Below are positions 11,609 to 25,624 of a stretch of 64,000 bases of DNA, piece after piece. Made by a program: the position numbers and the translations under genes. Location of the stretch: NCBI GenBank assembly GCA_900239685.1, contig OENT01000280.1, positions 62,001 through 126,000 on the forward strand, written 5' to 3'. Below the pieces are notes generated by a model. The model worked only from the letters and a program-made list of their open reading frames with translations. It did no database searches and had not been told where the DNA came from. Position 1 is the stretch's first letter. The number at the start of each line of letters is the position of its first letter. This stretch comes from Rotaria macrura. Lineage: Eukaryota > Rotifera > Eurotatoria > Philodinida > Philodinidae.

Positions 11609-14600
11609 CAGTTCAACTGTATCTCTTTTGAGACAAGTGACGATGAAGAATGATAATTTTTCTATGTGTGTGCCTATATGTATGTGTGTTCAACATTAAA
11701 CGAGAGAAGGAGAGAGACACACATACACACATACACTCACATACACATACATTTCTGTTTCTCTTTTTCTATTTCTCATTGACAGAAAGAGAGAGAGAGA
11801 GCATGAGAGGAAAAATCTTTCTCCATCTCTCTTCGTATTGTTGTTGGACCCGTTCTTTCGCGTATTCTTTTTTATAAGCGAAAAGAGAAGAGAGAACGAG
11901 AAAGATTTTTACTCTCTTTCTATCGTGTTCAGTGGCTTGCTCTAATGAGCTACAGGATTCGTGAATATTATATGTTTTGGGGCCGAATAATGGCGTAATC
12001 TATGACCAATGTCCAACCAAAAAGAATGTTAAAATAATAGATAATAAAAGAACAATCTCAATCAATTTTTTGCTTGCATCTATTCAAGCATTTTACATTT
12101 CGACGAGACCGATGAACTTTAGTGAGGCAATGTCATGATGATAATGATGATGATGATGAGATACAAACAATATCATGTTTTTATTGTAACTATTTTTTTC
12201 CTGTTATGTTACTATTTAACACACTTGTCTTTATTTGATTGTAATAGTGTTAAGCTCAACTCAGACAATCATTATATTTAAAAAGAGATTGACGATTATT
12301 TCTATCATGAAAAGTAATTGTCACATTTGTGTCTACTACTTTTCCTAAAGAGGAGAAACCGATTACAAAGCAATTCATAAATTAAAAGAGCAAAATACAT
12401 AGATGTGAATAATTCAACATATTGAACTTGTCAAGTGGTTAAGATTTGTATATTTTGTTTTCGTTTGTTAGTTTTATAAATTGTGATAGAAGACTCATGC
12501 CTATCTATCGACCTGTTTCTTTCATCTATTCTCACGAGAGAATCGCGAGTATCCCTCGTGAATGTTATCTAGTCACAAGTATTACTCATTTGTTTAATTA
12601 CCAATCTGTACATAACAAATACAAATATATATATCAACAATCATTGTTTAATTGAATACCTTAAATATTTTCATTATTGAATTCAAAGATCGTCTATCAG
12701 AGAATAGTTTTCAAAAAAAAAATGTAATACTTCTCAAGTATGTCTGTAATTCGTTATAGATATAAAATATTCCAAGATGCATGTATTTATTGTTTTCTAT
12801 AGGGATTGCTCTCTAGAAAAAAAGTCATATGACTTTAATCATAAATTTGAATAATAAAAATTAGAACAGAGCGCATAGATCGAAAAGAAGCGAAGTTTGA
12901 AATCTATGTTTGTATTTGTTTGTCTTCAGTTCAGACTACCTACATAATGGAATGTGGCAGCAATAGAAAATAGAAAGGAGAGTGTATATTTTTTACTTTT
13001 AAAAAGTGGTCATTCTTCAACATAATAGATTTTATTCAGAAAAAAATGTCTTATGCATTCTTCCACATGACTTATTAGTGACAATTGTATTCGCAACTTT
13101 TTTGTCTTCATTACATCTGTGCAAATATTATGTATTTGAGTGCCACACAGGATTCTTCTTTATTTCTAATCGATGCGTTCTCAATGGAGATTTTCTTCCT
13201 CAACAGTCTTATATTGATTTTTCTATCCGAAATACAAGTATGAATTGAAAATTTAACCTAAAAAGAAATACTATCACAAAAAAGTGATCAACAATTTTTA
13301 TATCAAATAACCGTTGTATTCATGTCTCAAGAAAGCTTTTAGTCTATGTCTGTGTTCGAAACTTGTTTGTTTTTCTAATGTATCTATTCAATGTCCTTCA
13401 GCACTACTAACGAATAATAGTCAGACACTCATCAAATGGAAACACAATAATATCAATTATGAAGTACAAGAAAATTTAATCTCTATACGAACAAAAAAAA
13501 GAGAGAAAATCAATTGAATTTATATAATCTCGCTCGAGATTTTCTTGCTACTAATACAATCATCGATTCAATAGCATATTTTGATATGCTTAATACATAT
13601 CGATACAGAAGACGTACACATCAATATGAATCCTATGCAAAGCAAAGATTTATTAATGGATGATTTCATAATAGAAAATACTAATTAAAAGTTGATTTAG
13701 AGTGTTTCTTTTTTGACCATTTTTCTAGTTCGTAAAAATTCGAATGTATCAGACAATGATAGAAATGAAATCTAATCTATCTTCTAGTAAACTTCGTTGT
13801 GTGTACTCTTGGTTATCGTATGTATTATTGTTGTATTTCTATAACTACACAATACAACCTTGCATTTTCATCACTTGCCATATTTCATAATCTTAAATGT
13901 TTGCACTTGATACATGCGGAGGATACGCATGCATGTGATTCAAACATGATGTTTATTTTGTTTTTGTTTTTGTTTTTTGAATATTTATTTTAAACTCAGC
14001 ATAAATACTTTATCATCAAATAAGTATGCTCAATGATCTAATAGGCATTGTCGATAAAATTTCTTTCACGCCTGTAACAAGTACTTCAAATTTTTGTATG
14101 AATAACTTGAGGTATTACGTATTCAACATTGAAGTTTTTCTGTACTCGTACAAATAACTTTATGAAAACTTCTATTATCACATGATCTACAATATTTGTT
14201 ATTATCTGCATGGCATTAACAACTCAATGAAGCATAGATTTTAAATAGCGAGAAGAAATTAGACATGCTATACATAGAAATGATGGCAATCATAACAAGT
14301 TTAAATCGAATTTGATCGGCTAGATAAATATACCTTCAAAAAATGTTTCAGTAACATTGTTTGACATATACGTATTTCATTCGGTGAGGTACATTCTGGA
14401 TTATTGTATCGTGATACAGTAGAGAGATCTACGAGCGATTATATAAGACAAGTTGTTCGTGCTAGTGAAGGTTAATATTTGAATATTAGTTTCTTCTACT
14501 TAGATAAAGTTAATCCTAGTGAGCAATCGGATATACTTGACGGTATCGACGCACATAGTCCTTCGTTGATTAAATTGAAAAATTATTAATACACAGCCAT

Positions 14601-17357
14601 ATCATTCTGTATCAATATTTCACTGTCTGGAAAGAAATAACTTTGAATAACTAACCGATTGTAAATATGTTTGTGTTGTAGGGACATTCATAGCCGTTTG
14701 AGACAACTTCCTTGAATTATATACAGAAGTTTTGCCATTGATCATTTATAAATAATAATAGTATACGTTCAATTGAAAAAAGCTGTTCTCTAGTTGATTA
14801 ATTGATTTTGACTCGAAAGGATATTCGTCATACAAATTAGATTGAGTTATGCACACTCTTTGAATAGTTATATTATAGATACAACTGCTCCATGCATATA
14901 AACGTTTCTGTATGAAAACTTGGCTATGACGATCATTTGTTTTTTCGACATTAAAATATGAAGATTCTGTGCAAGAATCATACGATTGATTCCTCGATAC
15001 ATAGCAATGAATTTATTTGCTGTTTGATTTCTTTTAAGTATTAAACAGATTTCTCCTTCAGAAGACATTCTTGTTCTACATATAATTTTAATCTTTTCTG
15101 TGTCGCATCTGCCTTGTTTACAATGTATAAGAACATTACTCATGCTCAAATAACTCTTGAGGCTACACTCTTTGCTTTATTTTCTTATCTCTTCCATCCC
15201 CCCCCCCCTTACATGCACAGAAAGAAACAATCTGTTACAATGGTTAGTACGAAACTCTTGTCGACAAGATATTGAATCAGCCAGCAATATCATTCTACTC
15301 GTTACTGTTCTTAGTTTTAAAATATTTAAAACTTTTATCTTGTGCCCGATGGTTCTACTACTATCTGAGATGGATTTGACATTAATTCAACAAAATTGTG
15401 ACTATTTTCTTATACACCATGATTCAGTTATAGTAAACTGTTTTGAAGACGAAAGATTTCCATGGTAATTATTAAAATTCGATGTTTGATCTAATCAAAC
15501 ATGTTTTAAAAGTCAATAATTTTGAGATCGCCACATTCTTCTTACTTACTTGTTTCATTTTGAACTGATGGGTATCTTTCAAAAGTAAAAAGCTATTTAC
15601 TTTAATTTTCACTTTGCCAAGCATGTACTCAAGGATTTCTATTCTTTGTAAGAAATATTCTGTTCGGGCAAAGATTGATGTATGTTTGTTTAGTACAGAT
15701 ATAATGCGTAGCTGAGAGTATATTACGAAACTTTCGCAACTCTGAAAGTACTCTTGAGATGCAAGCATAATATCTATAAGAGTGTATGTATGATACAAAA
15801 GAAAGTTTTTCTTTTTTATCAAATTTATAACTTTGAATATCCTTCTAATTGAACAACCCAGGAACAAGATTCATATTATAAAATTCTTTTGAAGGTTAAT
15901 CTCAATGCAAAGTTTAAAGATGAAATTAGAAAATCATTTCTACTATTGTATTTAGCATAGGCTATGACAGAGAATCAGTAATTATTTCACCCCTCTACTC
16001 CCAAATATGGTAACGTCTCTGCTAGAATTTACTAACATTTCAAGTTCTACATACAATATTGATAATTAGATTCTACATGATATGTATCGTGACTGCTAAA
16101 CAAAAAGACGATTCATTTATTCGAGGAAGTTCTTTTGTAGGATAGTACGTCGAATATTGAGTTAATTATGAACATATGCTTGTAATACAATCGCTGATAA
16201 TTGTTTGGGTTGTTGTCTATTCATTTCAATTCGATTCAAAGAAAGTCAGCATTTCTGATAGTTAATCATATTTGATCATGACATACTATGCCGTACCATT
16301 GAATGACATTTAATTCATTCGTTTTCTGTCATCTTCAAAGTTTTTGTTTTCCAAATGTTCAAAGAATAAAGAATTCATTCGAGCTAATGAAATTATTGGA
16401 AAAACAGTGTACATGAATTGGATTGTGTTGTGTTGTGTGTTAATTATTATTATTATTATCATTATTGATTCATTATTAGGTGAACATTATTGAAAACTGT
16501 AAAGATCTTCAATAGTAAGATGTTTTTTTCTTGCATAATTCATATTATAAAAATGATTCTGGGGATAAAATGAAAGATGAGCCTGTCTTAATTGAATAGC
16601 CGAAGTACAAAATCAATACAAAATTATTTATTTACATTCAATAGAAATACAAGAAGAATATGCCAAATTGTATTGATGATTATTTAATAGCATTTACCTC
16701 AGTATAATTAAGAGAATGATCTTTAAAAAGACAAACAATTGTGTAAACAATTACATATCTGATTTGATTATCCATTCTACATTTTTAGCCATACTCCTTC
16801 CATCATCGCTATTTAGTGTTAGCTGTGAAATCTTCGAACAGCAGGGATAATTTTCTACAGCATAGTTTCAGTAATTGACAAATCATCAGATCTCAATTGG
16901 TTTAGTATTCTTTTGAAAACAGATACTTCGCTCGTACTTGTTTTATTTTTTATAAAATAGTATCTCTTTAAATAATAGATGGTTACCAAGTACCATCGTT
17001 TAATGATGTTTCATGATGTCTTTACTTTATGAACATCAGACCATTCATTTATTATTCACTAGTGTGAGATATAGTATAATACAAAACTATTATAAAGATA
17101 CTGAAATCGTTGCAATGAAATCAACTTGTCGATGATATGCTTACTATTATCTATCGCTTAATACCGAAAGTGCTAATATCAAGAGAATAAATTAATCAAT
17201 TAGATAAAGAAACGTTTCGTGGATTCAAAAAGCTACTATGTAGTATTTTCTATTCTTCGCAAGGTAAATAAAAGTAGGAAATGTCATTGAAACAATATTT
17301 TTTGTATCAATTAGTTATTAATATGTTTATTCGTTTTCTTACATGATAACATGTTCT
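11609..17357. other. long intergenic spacer
   Basis: 5.7 kb without a supported gene. The TRIM-proximal part (11650-11940) is rich in CA/GA simple repeats. Several frames of 60-130 codons occur near 13000-15870, but none shows a recognisable domain. Two coding-like stretches (14370-14583 and 15180-15468, plus strand) are listed as findings. Confidence 0.65.
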
Positions 17358-19339
17358 TTACTTTTTAAAATGAGGTGTTTTTATAGATGATGTAGATTTC
17401 GGAAAAGGTGTATGTGCAACTGTTTTTCTATGTTGTGTTTCTTGCATTGCTTTTTGAGTTGATGGTCGTAGTATTTGAAATGAACACATTAAATTTTCAT
17501 CTACACTCATTACACCACCAGCATTATCGAATTCTCCACAGTAATTCGGTGCAGAAAAAATTGTTACTAATTGACGTTTAGCAAAAAATTCATAGCCATC
17601 TTCAACAACCTTAAATTATTCAGTAGAGTAAAGAAAAAGGTCTATTCTTCTCTGGATTCATTAAAAGAAAACCTGATGTCCTCGGCAAATAAGATCAAGA
17701 TCGTGTCGTGTTAAAAATCGTGAGACAACATCAACACCAAACGTGAATGATACACCCCGATCATTTTCACCCCACTCGGATGCATCTTTATCTGGATCAG
17801 ACCATAGAAGATCACAAAGTAATCCTGTATCAGGTACATCGGTTGGCCTTGCAATGCGTCTTATTTGTTCAAATGAATGTAAATCAGGACTAAGGCCACC
17901 GTGACAACAAAAAATCTTTTCGTCAATTATTGCTGCTATTGGTAAACAATTAAAACAATCCGTAAACATTTTCCATAATTTAACATTATAACGTCGTTTC
18001 ACTTCATCATAAAAGCCATATATACGATTAATGGATGCACATTCATGATTTCCACGTAATAGAAAGAAATTTTCGGCATATTTTATTTTATAACAAAAGA
18101 GAATAACGATTGTTTCGAGGGACATTTTACCACGATCAACATAATCACCTAAATATTCAAACAATAAACTGATTTCAACATTGTAAGATGATACAAGAAA
18201 CAAAAGGGAAAACGTTGAAGCTTATTGCTTGCTCGATCGAATGGTACATACTTCACATGAGTGAAAAAATTAGCGATTGTGATCAAGACATCTGCTCTCT
18301 TCTGAAATTCGGTTATCCAAGAGTCATCCCTCAATTCTTGACGTGCCTGAAAATATCGGCTACATTGAGAATTATGCTGCATGACAAAAGATGTGCAGTA
18401 CTGCGTTCAAGAATGAAATCAAAAGATAATTTCGTTCTCTACTTTGAGCCTAACGATTTAATCTGAAAACGTTCATATATTGATTTGAATTCTGTTCGAA
18501 TGTTTGGCAAATCTATTAGCAAGAACATTTTTCATCCTCTCACATACAGATATTCTATAGAGAAAGTATACTGTTTTTGTGATGCATAATAGTCGAGTAA
18601 ACTCACGGGTTTACAAAATTCGATTCATACCAATGTGTATCAATTGTTGATCTCTACATAAAACATGTTTGGCTAACATCGATTTTTTAATAACTTAAAT
18701 AGTGAGAAAACCTTATGTTGAAGTACTTCATCAAAGAATTCGTGCCAGTGCAAGGCGAAAAGTACGATGAAAAAGATTTTCTTCAATACTTTCATGTTTT
18801 AATTTTCGAATATTTGCTCTGCACTATCGAACAAAGCGAGGCAACAAAACTACTCATCCTGTGTGTTTTCTCTAAAGAGTAAAATACATCAATCAGACTG
18901 CACTGGTTTTCAATGAAGTCGAATGGATGAAAAATTCAACAGTTATTTTGCCTAGAAACGTTCCATTCATTCATTCTGTTTAATTTACCAAGAAACAGAT
19001 AGTTTGCTTCAGGTGGATATCCATTGGCGTCAAATAAACGAAGTAAATCAGTAAATTGACCATGTGTATCACCACAAATCTTCAATGGAGCTTCTATTTA
19101 AAAAAAAAAGAATTTAAAGATGAATAGGAAAGAAAAACAAACGGCAAGCAGCAATTTTATCTTATCATCTTACCTAACTCAAGAAAAACCGGTTGACTTA
19201 AGAATATTTCACGTGTTCTTTGTATAATTAATCGAATGTCATTTTCTTTTAGTTCTACTTTATCCAGTTTTGGATGTTTACGTACTTCCAATAACTGTTC
19301 TATGACAGCATCAATATTTACATTTTCATCGGTTGCCAT
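17358..19339 (-). CDS. PPP1C: protein phosphatase 1 catalytic subunit (PPP family Ser/Thr phosphatase)
   Basis: Four exons: 19174-19339, 18989-19093, 17673-18148, 17358-17609; 999 bp, 332 aa, near the ~330 aa of animal PP1. All PPP metal-site and catalytic motifs are present in order: [47 protein letters not shown] and [11 protein letters not shown]. The PP1 signature [13 protein letters not shown] is intact. PP1 removes phosphate from Ser/Thr on many proteins, guided by regulatory subunits that dock through RVxF motifs. Differences from typical PP1: CRGHQ where most have CRAHQ, and a C-terminal tail ([18 protein letters not shown]) lacking the TPPR phosphorylation site, so this may be a divergent paralogue. 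Start is the ATG at 19337-19339; the triplet just upstream in frame is TTG. Intron 3 uses a weak donor (GTTTTC). Confidence 0.95.
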
Positions 19340-21121
19340 CAATCGAAAATAAAAATGCCTTGTAGATGGCCAAGAGATGATGCTAGTATAAATTTTATCA
19401 TACTAGATGGACCATCAGCATAGTAACCAAAACGTGTCGGGCAAATTCTCGACAAAATTGAAAAGAATTCACGTATGTATTAATATTGAATAAATAGAGC
19501 ACAAAAAAGAATCAAGTAATCAATGAAAATATTAAATGACTAAAATTCGTATAAAATATTAGTATAATAATAATTATTCATTGAGTATCAGAGGCGCCAT
19601 TGCTCTATTTGTAAACCTTAGTTAGAGAATCTTTTCTTTCTTGGATATGAAATCTTGTGAAGATATGGGCAACTTAAATGACAGTGGCTATTGTTAAACT
19701 TTCGTTGAACAACATATACGGGCACAACTTATTTTCAAATACAGGAAATTAAGAAAAGAAAAAGCGATGAAATTTAATATTAGTACACATCAAGTCTTTT
19801 GGTTGTCTGATTTCACATCATCAAATTCAGTATACATCGAACTAGTATTTCTTATCTCATCGTTTAATGGGATGAAAAATTCAAGAAATAAGCTTTAGAT
19901 GATTTCTTTTCGAATAATGCTCCATCGAAAGAACAATATTTTATTCAACGGTAACATCTAGTGGACGCTAATTGAGAAATACAGATAGTAAAAGAGAAAG
20001 AAAACACATATACAAGTCAAATAAGACAAAAATCATCGATTAGTAATTACTTAGCTGACATTCTTTTGTCAACATACGATCGTTACATGTTTGTCGTAGA
20101 GTATCACACTGAAAGTACCCAGTGACCTTCAGTATGGACGAACCTTTTTCAATGCGCGAATGTGTATTTAAGATGTAGGTGAAGACAAATAATTCACATC
20201 GAGATTAGATTCAATATAACAATTGGACATTCATCCATATGAAAGAACATCTATGAAACGGTTCAACTAATTTTTGAATGGATTTGGATTTCATAGTATG
20301 ACAATTAATCAGAACGTGATAAGACTGAGCCAAGTTTTGATGAAACATATGCATATTCATGATTTCTTGATGTACAGTTATGATTATTTTAATGAAATTA
20401 ATGTCAACAGGTTTTTGAATGTGGACAAATGTTACACAATACGATTAAAATTTTCATAGAAGGTAGATTTCATAATCGTGGAGATATTCTATTTTCTAAT
20501 ATGTATACATTTGTGAAAACAATTCTTTCTCTTGTTGTCTACGAGTTTACTTTCAATTTGACATAGATCGGTAAATGTATGTTCGTATTCCTGGAAGCTG
20601 TTAGTATTACGGAATAGAACTTGAAAAATGAAATGCCAATCCAAGAATCATCATTTTAGATTATTCGAAAGTATCGCACTGTCAGAGATGTTTTCCACTA
20701 ATATCACCATCTCCTTTTATCGAGAAATCATAGATGTAAATCCTATTGAGCTTGTTTTCTTGTTAATTTTCATGAGGCCTATTTTAAGTCACCATATGTA
20801 AATAAATGAAATAGAAACTTTCATGTTAATTTTCTCATCTACTATTTTTTCAATTTAACTATATCGGTTATGAATGCAAAAGATATTGAAATAGTTTGTA
20901 CGATATAAACAGTATGCTTCTTATGTAGACCATCTTCTAGTCATCGATGAAGAAAACAAAATTTATTTAGCGAACATGAGCAATATCAATTAGTTGATTA
21001 GCTTGATCTTTCGCAAAAAAGAACGCGATAAAGTAAAAGTAGTTTGATTAAAATAAAAAGACATCATCGAAGCATGTATACAAAGTTCAACGTTTTCACT
21101 TGTTCAAGTGATTTTTTTGCA
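19340..21121. other. intergenic spacer
   Basis: AT-rich, 1.8 kb, upstream of the PP1 gene and downstream of CDC37. I see no gene. A short GGCGCC-containing stretch at ~19587-19615 resembles two others in the window (see findings). Confidence 0.7.
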
Positions 21122-22724
21122 TTAATCAACTTGTAAGTTTTCAACACCTTTCGTCACTTTCTCTTGAGGTTCTCCCTCTTGTTCTTCTTGTGCAATTTTC
21201 GTTTCTTCTTCATCATCACCTTCAGCACTTTTTGCATTTGGTACCCATAAACCTGACTTAATGCAACGATCAAGATGATGAGCAGCTTCTTCTCGAGGCA
21301 TTTTCGATAGAACTTCTTGTAATTGTGAAACGTCACGCGATTCAAAACATAGTTGTAATTCCTAAAGAGAATGAACATAGAAAAGGAATGTAGAATGCGC
21401 TATTGTATCTAAAAATTACTTTGGGTAGAGATTCCATAACTTCAATGGGATCTAAACCACCTGGACCTAAACGTTTTTGCCTTTCTTCCTATAGAATATA
21501 AGTGTCATTTAAAAGAAAACATCACATAAATTTATCTTGTAAACAATCTACCTCTTCATACTGTTTGATAGCGTCTTCAACTTTTTGTTTTGCACGTTTT
21601 TCCACTCGTTCTCGGAATGCCTGAAGTTCATCGAAAAATCCTTGTTTGTATTGTTCATCGGCTGTTTTCATTCTACAGATAAAAAGAATCATTTTTTTTC
21701 TATCTTTGGCAAGACAAAAACACTGAGAAACCTTGTGAAAAATGGTCGAACACATTGACGTGGATCAACCTTTAGACTTTTACTTAATTCGAGAATAAAT
21801 TGCATAATCATCGTTTGATGACTAACATGTTTCATAAGTTCATGTTTCTAAGAAATAAGAATGTACATACCAATTCATGTGTAAACGAGAGGGAAATTTC
21901 TATTTTATTATTACCTCTTCCATTTCTAAATCGATACACCAAACAACTAAATAATTCGCTGTTTCCTCACAAACTAATTCAAAATGTTCTTCAAGGAATT
22001 TTTGCGAATCTTCATAGTGACGATACATTCCAAATTTCTTGATATTAACCTTGTGTTTGTCAACGAATTTTTTCTGAAAGAAAAAAGATAGGACAGTTAA
22101 GTTGCAGTTGAAACATCTGATTAAAAAAAAACAAACGTAATATTCTGCTTGTTCGTCTTCGGTCATATTTGCTGGTCGTTCTTCAGTTACTTTTTTATTA
22201 ATTGAAGTTTTTGATTTACCATCATGAGTTAAATCATCGACATCTAGTGGACGTAGACGTTCATTTTTTTTTATTTCTTCATCTTTCTCTTTCCATTCAC
22301 GTTCATCTTTTTCTAACGATTCCTTTTCAGCATTCAATTTCGATACATCACCACCTTCCTAAATTAGAAAAACGAATGAAATTCGATGATTTTATTTCTG
22401 TTTGGTTTGCTAGAAAACTTACTTTTTCTAGTTTTTTAAGCTTTTCATTGAAAGCTTTTCGACGTTCAGTAATTCTACAGGGAAGTACATTTATAGCATA
22501 GATTGATTTTAAATCGAAAACAAAAACTATGGCATTCTGTTATCTTACTCTTTGCCTTTCTTTTCATGGTCAAGCTGTTCTTCAACACGTTGTTCACGTC
22601 GTTCAATACGTGCTTGATGACGCCAGCGAAATAAACTTGGTGTATCGATGTTTGGATGTGTATCATCCTCATCATCCGATACTTCAATTTTTTTCCATTT
22701 ATCGTAATTCATTGGTTTCGACAT
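21122..22724 (-). CDS. CDC37: CDC37, HSP90 co-chaperone for protein kinases
   Basis: Eight exons: 22549-22724, 22423-22474, 22137-22358, 21915-22073, 21732-21847, 21552-21672, 21420-21488, 21122-21361; 1155 bp, 384 aa (human about 378), all phases consistent. The N-terminal kinase-binding region carries [20 protein letters not shown], including the acidic-context Ser that CK2 phosphorylates in the family. The middle holds [36 protein letters not shown] and [16 protein letters not shown]. The C-terminal part has [18 protein letters not shown] and ends in an acidic, glutamate-rich tail after [14 protein letters not shown]37 recruits client kinases to HSP90 in the cytosol. Introns are all short (about 50-75 bp). 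Confidence 0.97.
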
Positions 22725-24513
22725 GAGTACAAATATCTGAAATCGATGACATTGTGTGTGTGTGTATTTTCATCGTATATTAATGTTGAACGTTATGGAA
22801 GTAAGTCAGAACAAACGTAGTTTATATCACCGAAAAGTTTGATAGATAGTGTTTTCAACAAACTGTCTAACCTAATATATATGAATATTTTATGCGGTGG
22901 CCATTGATAGATTTCGAATGTAGCGTAATCACATGAATAAATATTAGAAAAATGGATGCTATCTTTAAACTTTGTTTTCATGCGTGGAACCTCTTTGAAA
23001 AAAATGTTAAATCATGTAAACTTTATCTACGAACAAAGGATAAAAGGCAAGCCTTTCTATTTGAAACGCAAACTATTTTAAAAGGAATTATTGATTGAAA
23101 AATGCAGAAAGTATCATAATTTTTCAACAAACTATTTGAATAAATAGACAAGAAAGATTGTTAGCGTTTTGCGAATTTCACACAACGTTGTAATATTCAT
23201 GAGTATACTCGAGTAGATTAGATAACATAAATTATTCACAATTTACTATGCTACCTTGCGTTCAATGGCATAGTTCACATGTTGATACCTTCCTGAAAAC
23301 GTAATATATCAAGCGCTATGTACATATTAAATTTTTTTAACGATCTACAAGTATCATTACTATTGACGAACTCAATTGCTCGAAGTAAAATACAATATAC
23401 ATTGGAAAAACGAAGACATATTTATCTCACATTAATACTATCATTCTTATGAAGTCTATCATGTTAAGAGAAACTGAGATGTCTTCTCAAGTACAACTTC
23501 ATATTCTGTATATTTGGTTAAATGAACGTCATAATTAGTCAACAACACGAAGCTAGTCTTAGGTTAGTTACACGCATCAATGGGCTTAGTCTTGAACTAG
23601 AACTTTTCTGTTTGTGTTTCAAATGAATACCAGAAAATAAATAAAACATTCAAAATCCTACTTCAATGATTTATGATTAGGAAATCTTCCCGTATGTTTT
23701 ATTTCTAGTCTTATTGAAACTTTTTCGTCAATTTAATACAAACTCGAACTTATGATGGCAGTTTGGAAAGTTCTCTCCTGGAGAATTTGCGTTCAAATCT
23801 GATACTGGACTATAATTACGAAGTACAATTAGTATTCACACAACAAATGTATTGGAGCATCTATACCAGTGGAAGTATCATCTCTCAGAATATTACTGAA
23901 AATTTTGAACTGACAAATAGAGATTGTCAACAGAAGATACTTATCATAGATGTTATATCGCTGAGGCAATAGTTGATCGAAACATAAGCTAACGATTATC
24001 GACGAATTATCTTTAAGCGAAGAACATACGAATCTTTGATAATCAATATTATAATTAATACAAGAAATCCAGATAAACATAACAGATTGCTTTTAAAATA
24101 CTCGTAAGTATTCATTCTCACGCGAGCAGTCTGTTTTATTAAAAATCATTTTATCACAACCGTGGCGAAGGATTCTAAATAGAAAAATAATAGCTATGGT
24201 ATAGATTAGGATAGTCAAATAAATTCATACGGATAATAGTATGGTAAAATAAAGTCATTCTATGATTGTCGACATGCTATCACCTGAAGAAAAACTCTTT
24301 TGATAAAATGATTTTGTTCAATGAACTCAAAAGCCTTTCCGAACGATTAGCCGAACCGTTGTAGCTGTTCAACGAGTCTATCTATCTAAAAACCAAAAAA
24401 AAANAAAAAAAAACAGGAAGATCTTGTTAAGCATAAAAGTTTGAATTGATAATAATAACAAAATTTTCGTTAAAAAAACACAATAATCGTAATAGTAATT
24501 ATTGTCGATCGAT
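22725..24513. other. intergenic spacer
   Basis: AT-rich, 1.8 kb, between CDC37 and RTRAF. It contains a (TG)n run near 22752, one coding-like stretch at 23751-23972 (see findings) and an A-rich tract with one ambiguous base. No supported gene. Confidence 0.65.
24404..24404. other. ambiguous base (n) in a poly-A tract
   Basis: A single n lies inside an A homopolymer, so the tract length is unresolved in the assembly. Confidence 0.95.
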
Positions 24514-25624
24514 TTACCAACCAATCTTTCCTAGTTTACTATCTGTGCGTGGATCAGCCACAAATGATTGAACATTCACGATAGTTTCATTGATTTTTGT
24601 TTGCAATGCCCGTAAATCTTGAATGTATAGTAATCGAAGAATCTTAGAAGCCTCATTAATTATTTTGTCACCAGTATCAAAACCGAGTGGCATTTGTTCA
24701 GTAGAAAAATCAAAACCAGTATCCTTTTTTCCAGAAAAAACAGCAATATATAAATTTTCAAAAAAAAAGAATCTCATAAATTTGTATTCATACTTTTTCC
24801 TTTATTTGATGTTTGTCAATAGCTTCTTTTGACAGTTTTGTTGTTATTATTTTACTGACAGCCTGTAAAAGTAAAGTCAATTCAGGAAGTAGAAAAGAAG
24901 AATCATAAGAGGATCATTTACACGAAGAACCGCAGTTGTATCATTATATTTTGTTGGGATTTGTAAGAGTGCACATAATTTCAACATACCAGCTTTGAAT
25001 TCTTCACTTGTAACTAAAGAAAAATGATTTATGAAAATACTTCCTAGGTAATCAAATAATTTACAATCTATCGCTTCTAGTGGATTGCTATTTGGATTAA
25101 CTGAGTTTGATGTTTGACTATTCTTTGCTGCATTCGATGAAATCGGCTTAAGTTTGTCAACTACGAAATGTAAACATTTTATAATAGCTTCTTCAATGAA
25201 AATAAACAAGATTTACCACTATCGCCATATTCAAATCTAACAGCTGTTCCGATGAGCCAATCACTAACAGCTACTCGATCATTTATCATTTCATTATCAT
25301 GTGGATATTTTAAATCTTGTAAATACTAGAAATGAATTCACCAAAGATAAGTATTTTTCTTATATGGAAAAATATCATTTACTTTGAAAAGAGCTTCATC
25401 CCATTGAGGACTTTGAACATCACGAAGATTTTGTCGACCATCAATAGCATATAGACGTATTTTCATGTCTTCGAGCCACACAACCATTTGTCGAAATTGA
25501 TTTTCATCTTTAATAGAATACAATCGAATACTCGGTAAAATTAGGATAGATGTATCACTCGTTTCTCACCTTGTGGATTATAATCTTTTCCATAGTCAAG
25601 GGCGGAAAGTTTACGTTTGAACAT
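24514..25624 (-). CDS. RTRAF: RTRAF (hCLE/CGI-99/C14orf166), RNA transcription, translation and transport factor
   Basis: Six exons: 25570-25624, 25383-25507, 25217-25325, 24922-25190, 24794-24862, 24514-24723; 837 bp, 278 aa (human 244), all phases consistent. Recognised from the start MFKRKLSALDY, then FRQMVVWLEDMKIRLYAIDG, VSDWLIGTAVRFEYGD, FKAGMLKLCALLQIP and the conserved end LGFDTGDKIINEASKILRLL plus INETIVNVQSFVADPRTDSK LGKIGW. In animals RTRAF is part of the tRNA-ligase complex (with RTCB, DDX1, FAM98, ashwin) and associates with RNA polymerase II and capped RNA. The extra length is a serine/asparagine-rich insertion (SSNAAKNSQTSNSVNPNSNP) in exon 4, next to the position of the family's variable loop. 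Confidence 0.95.
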
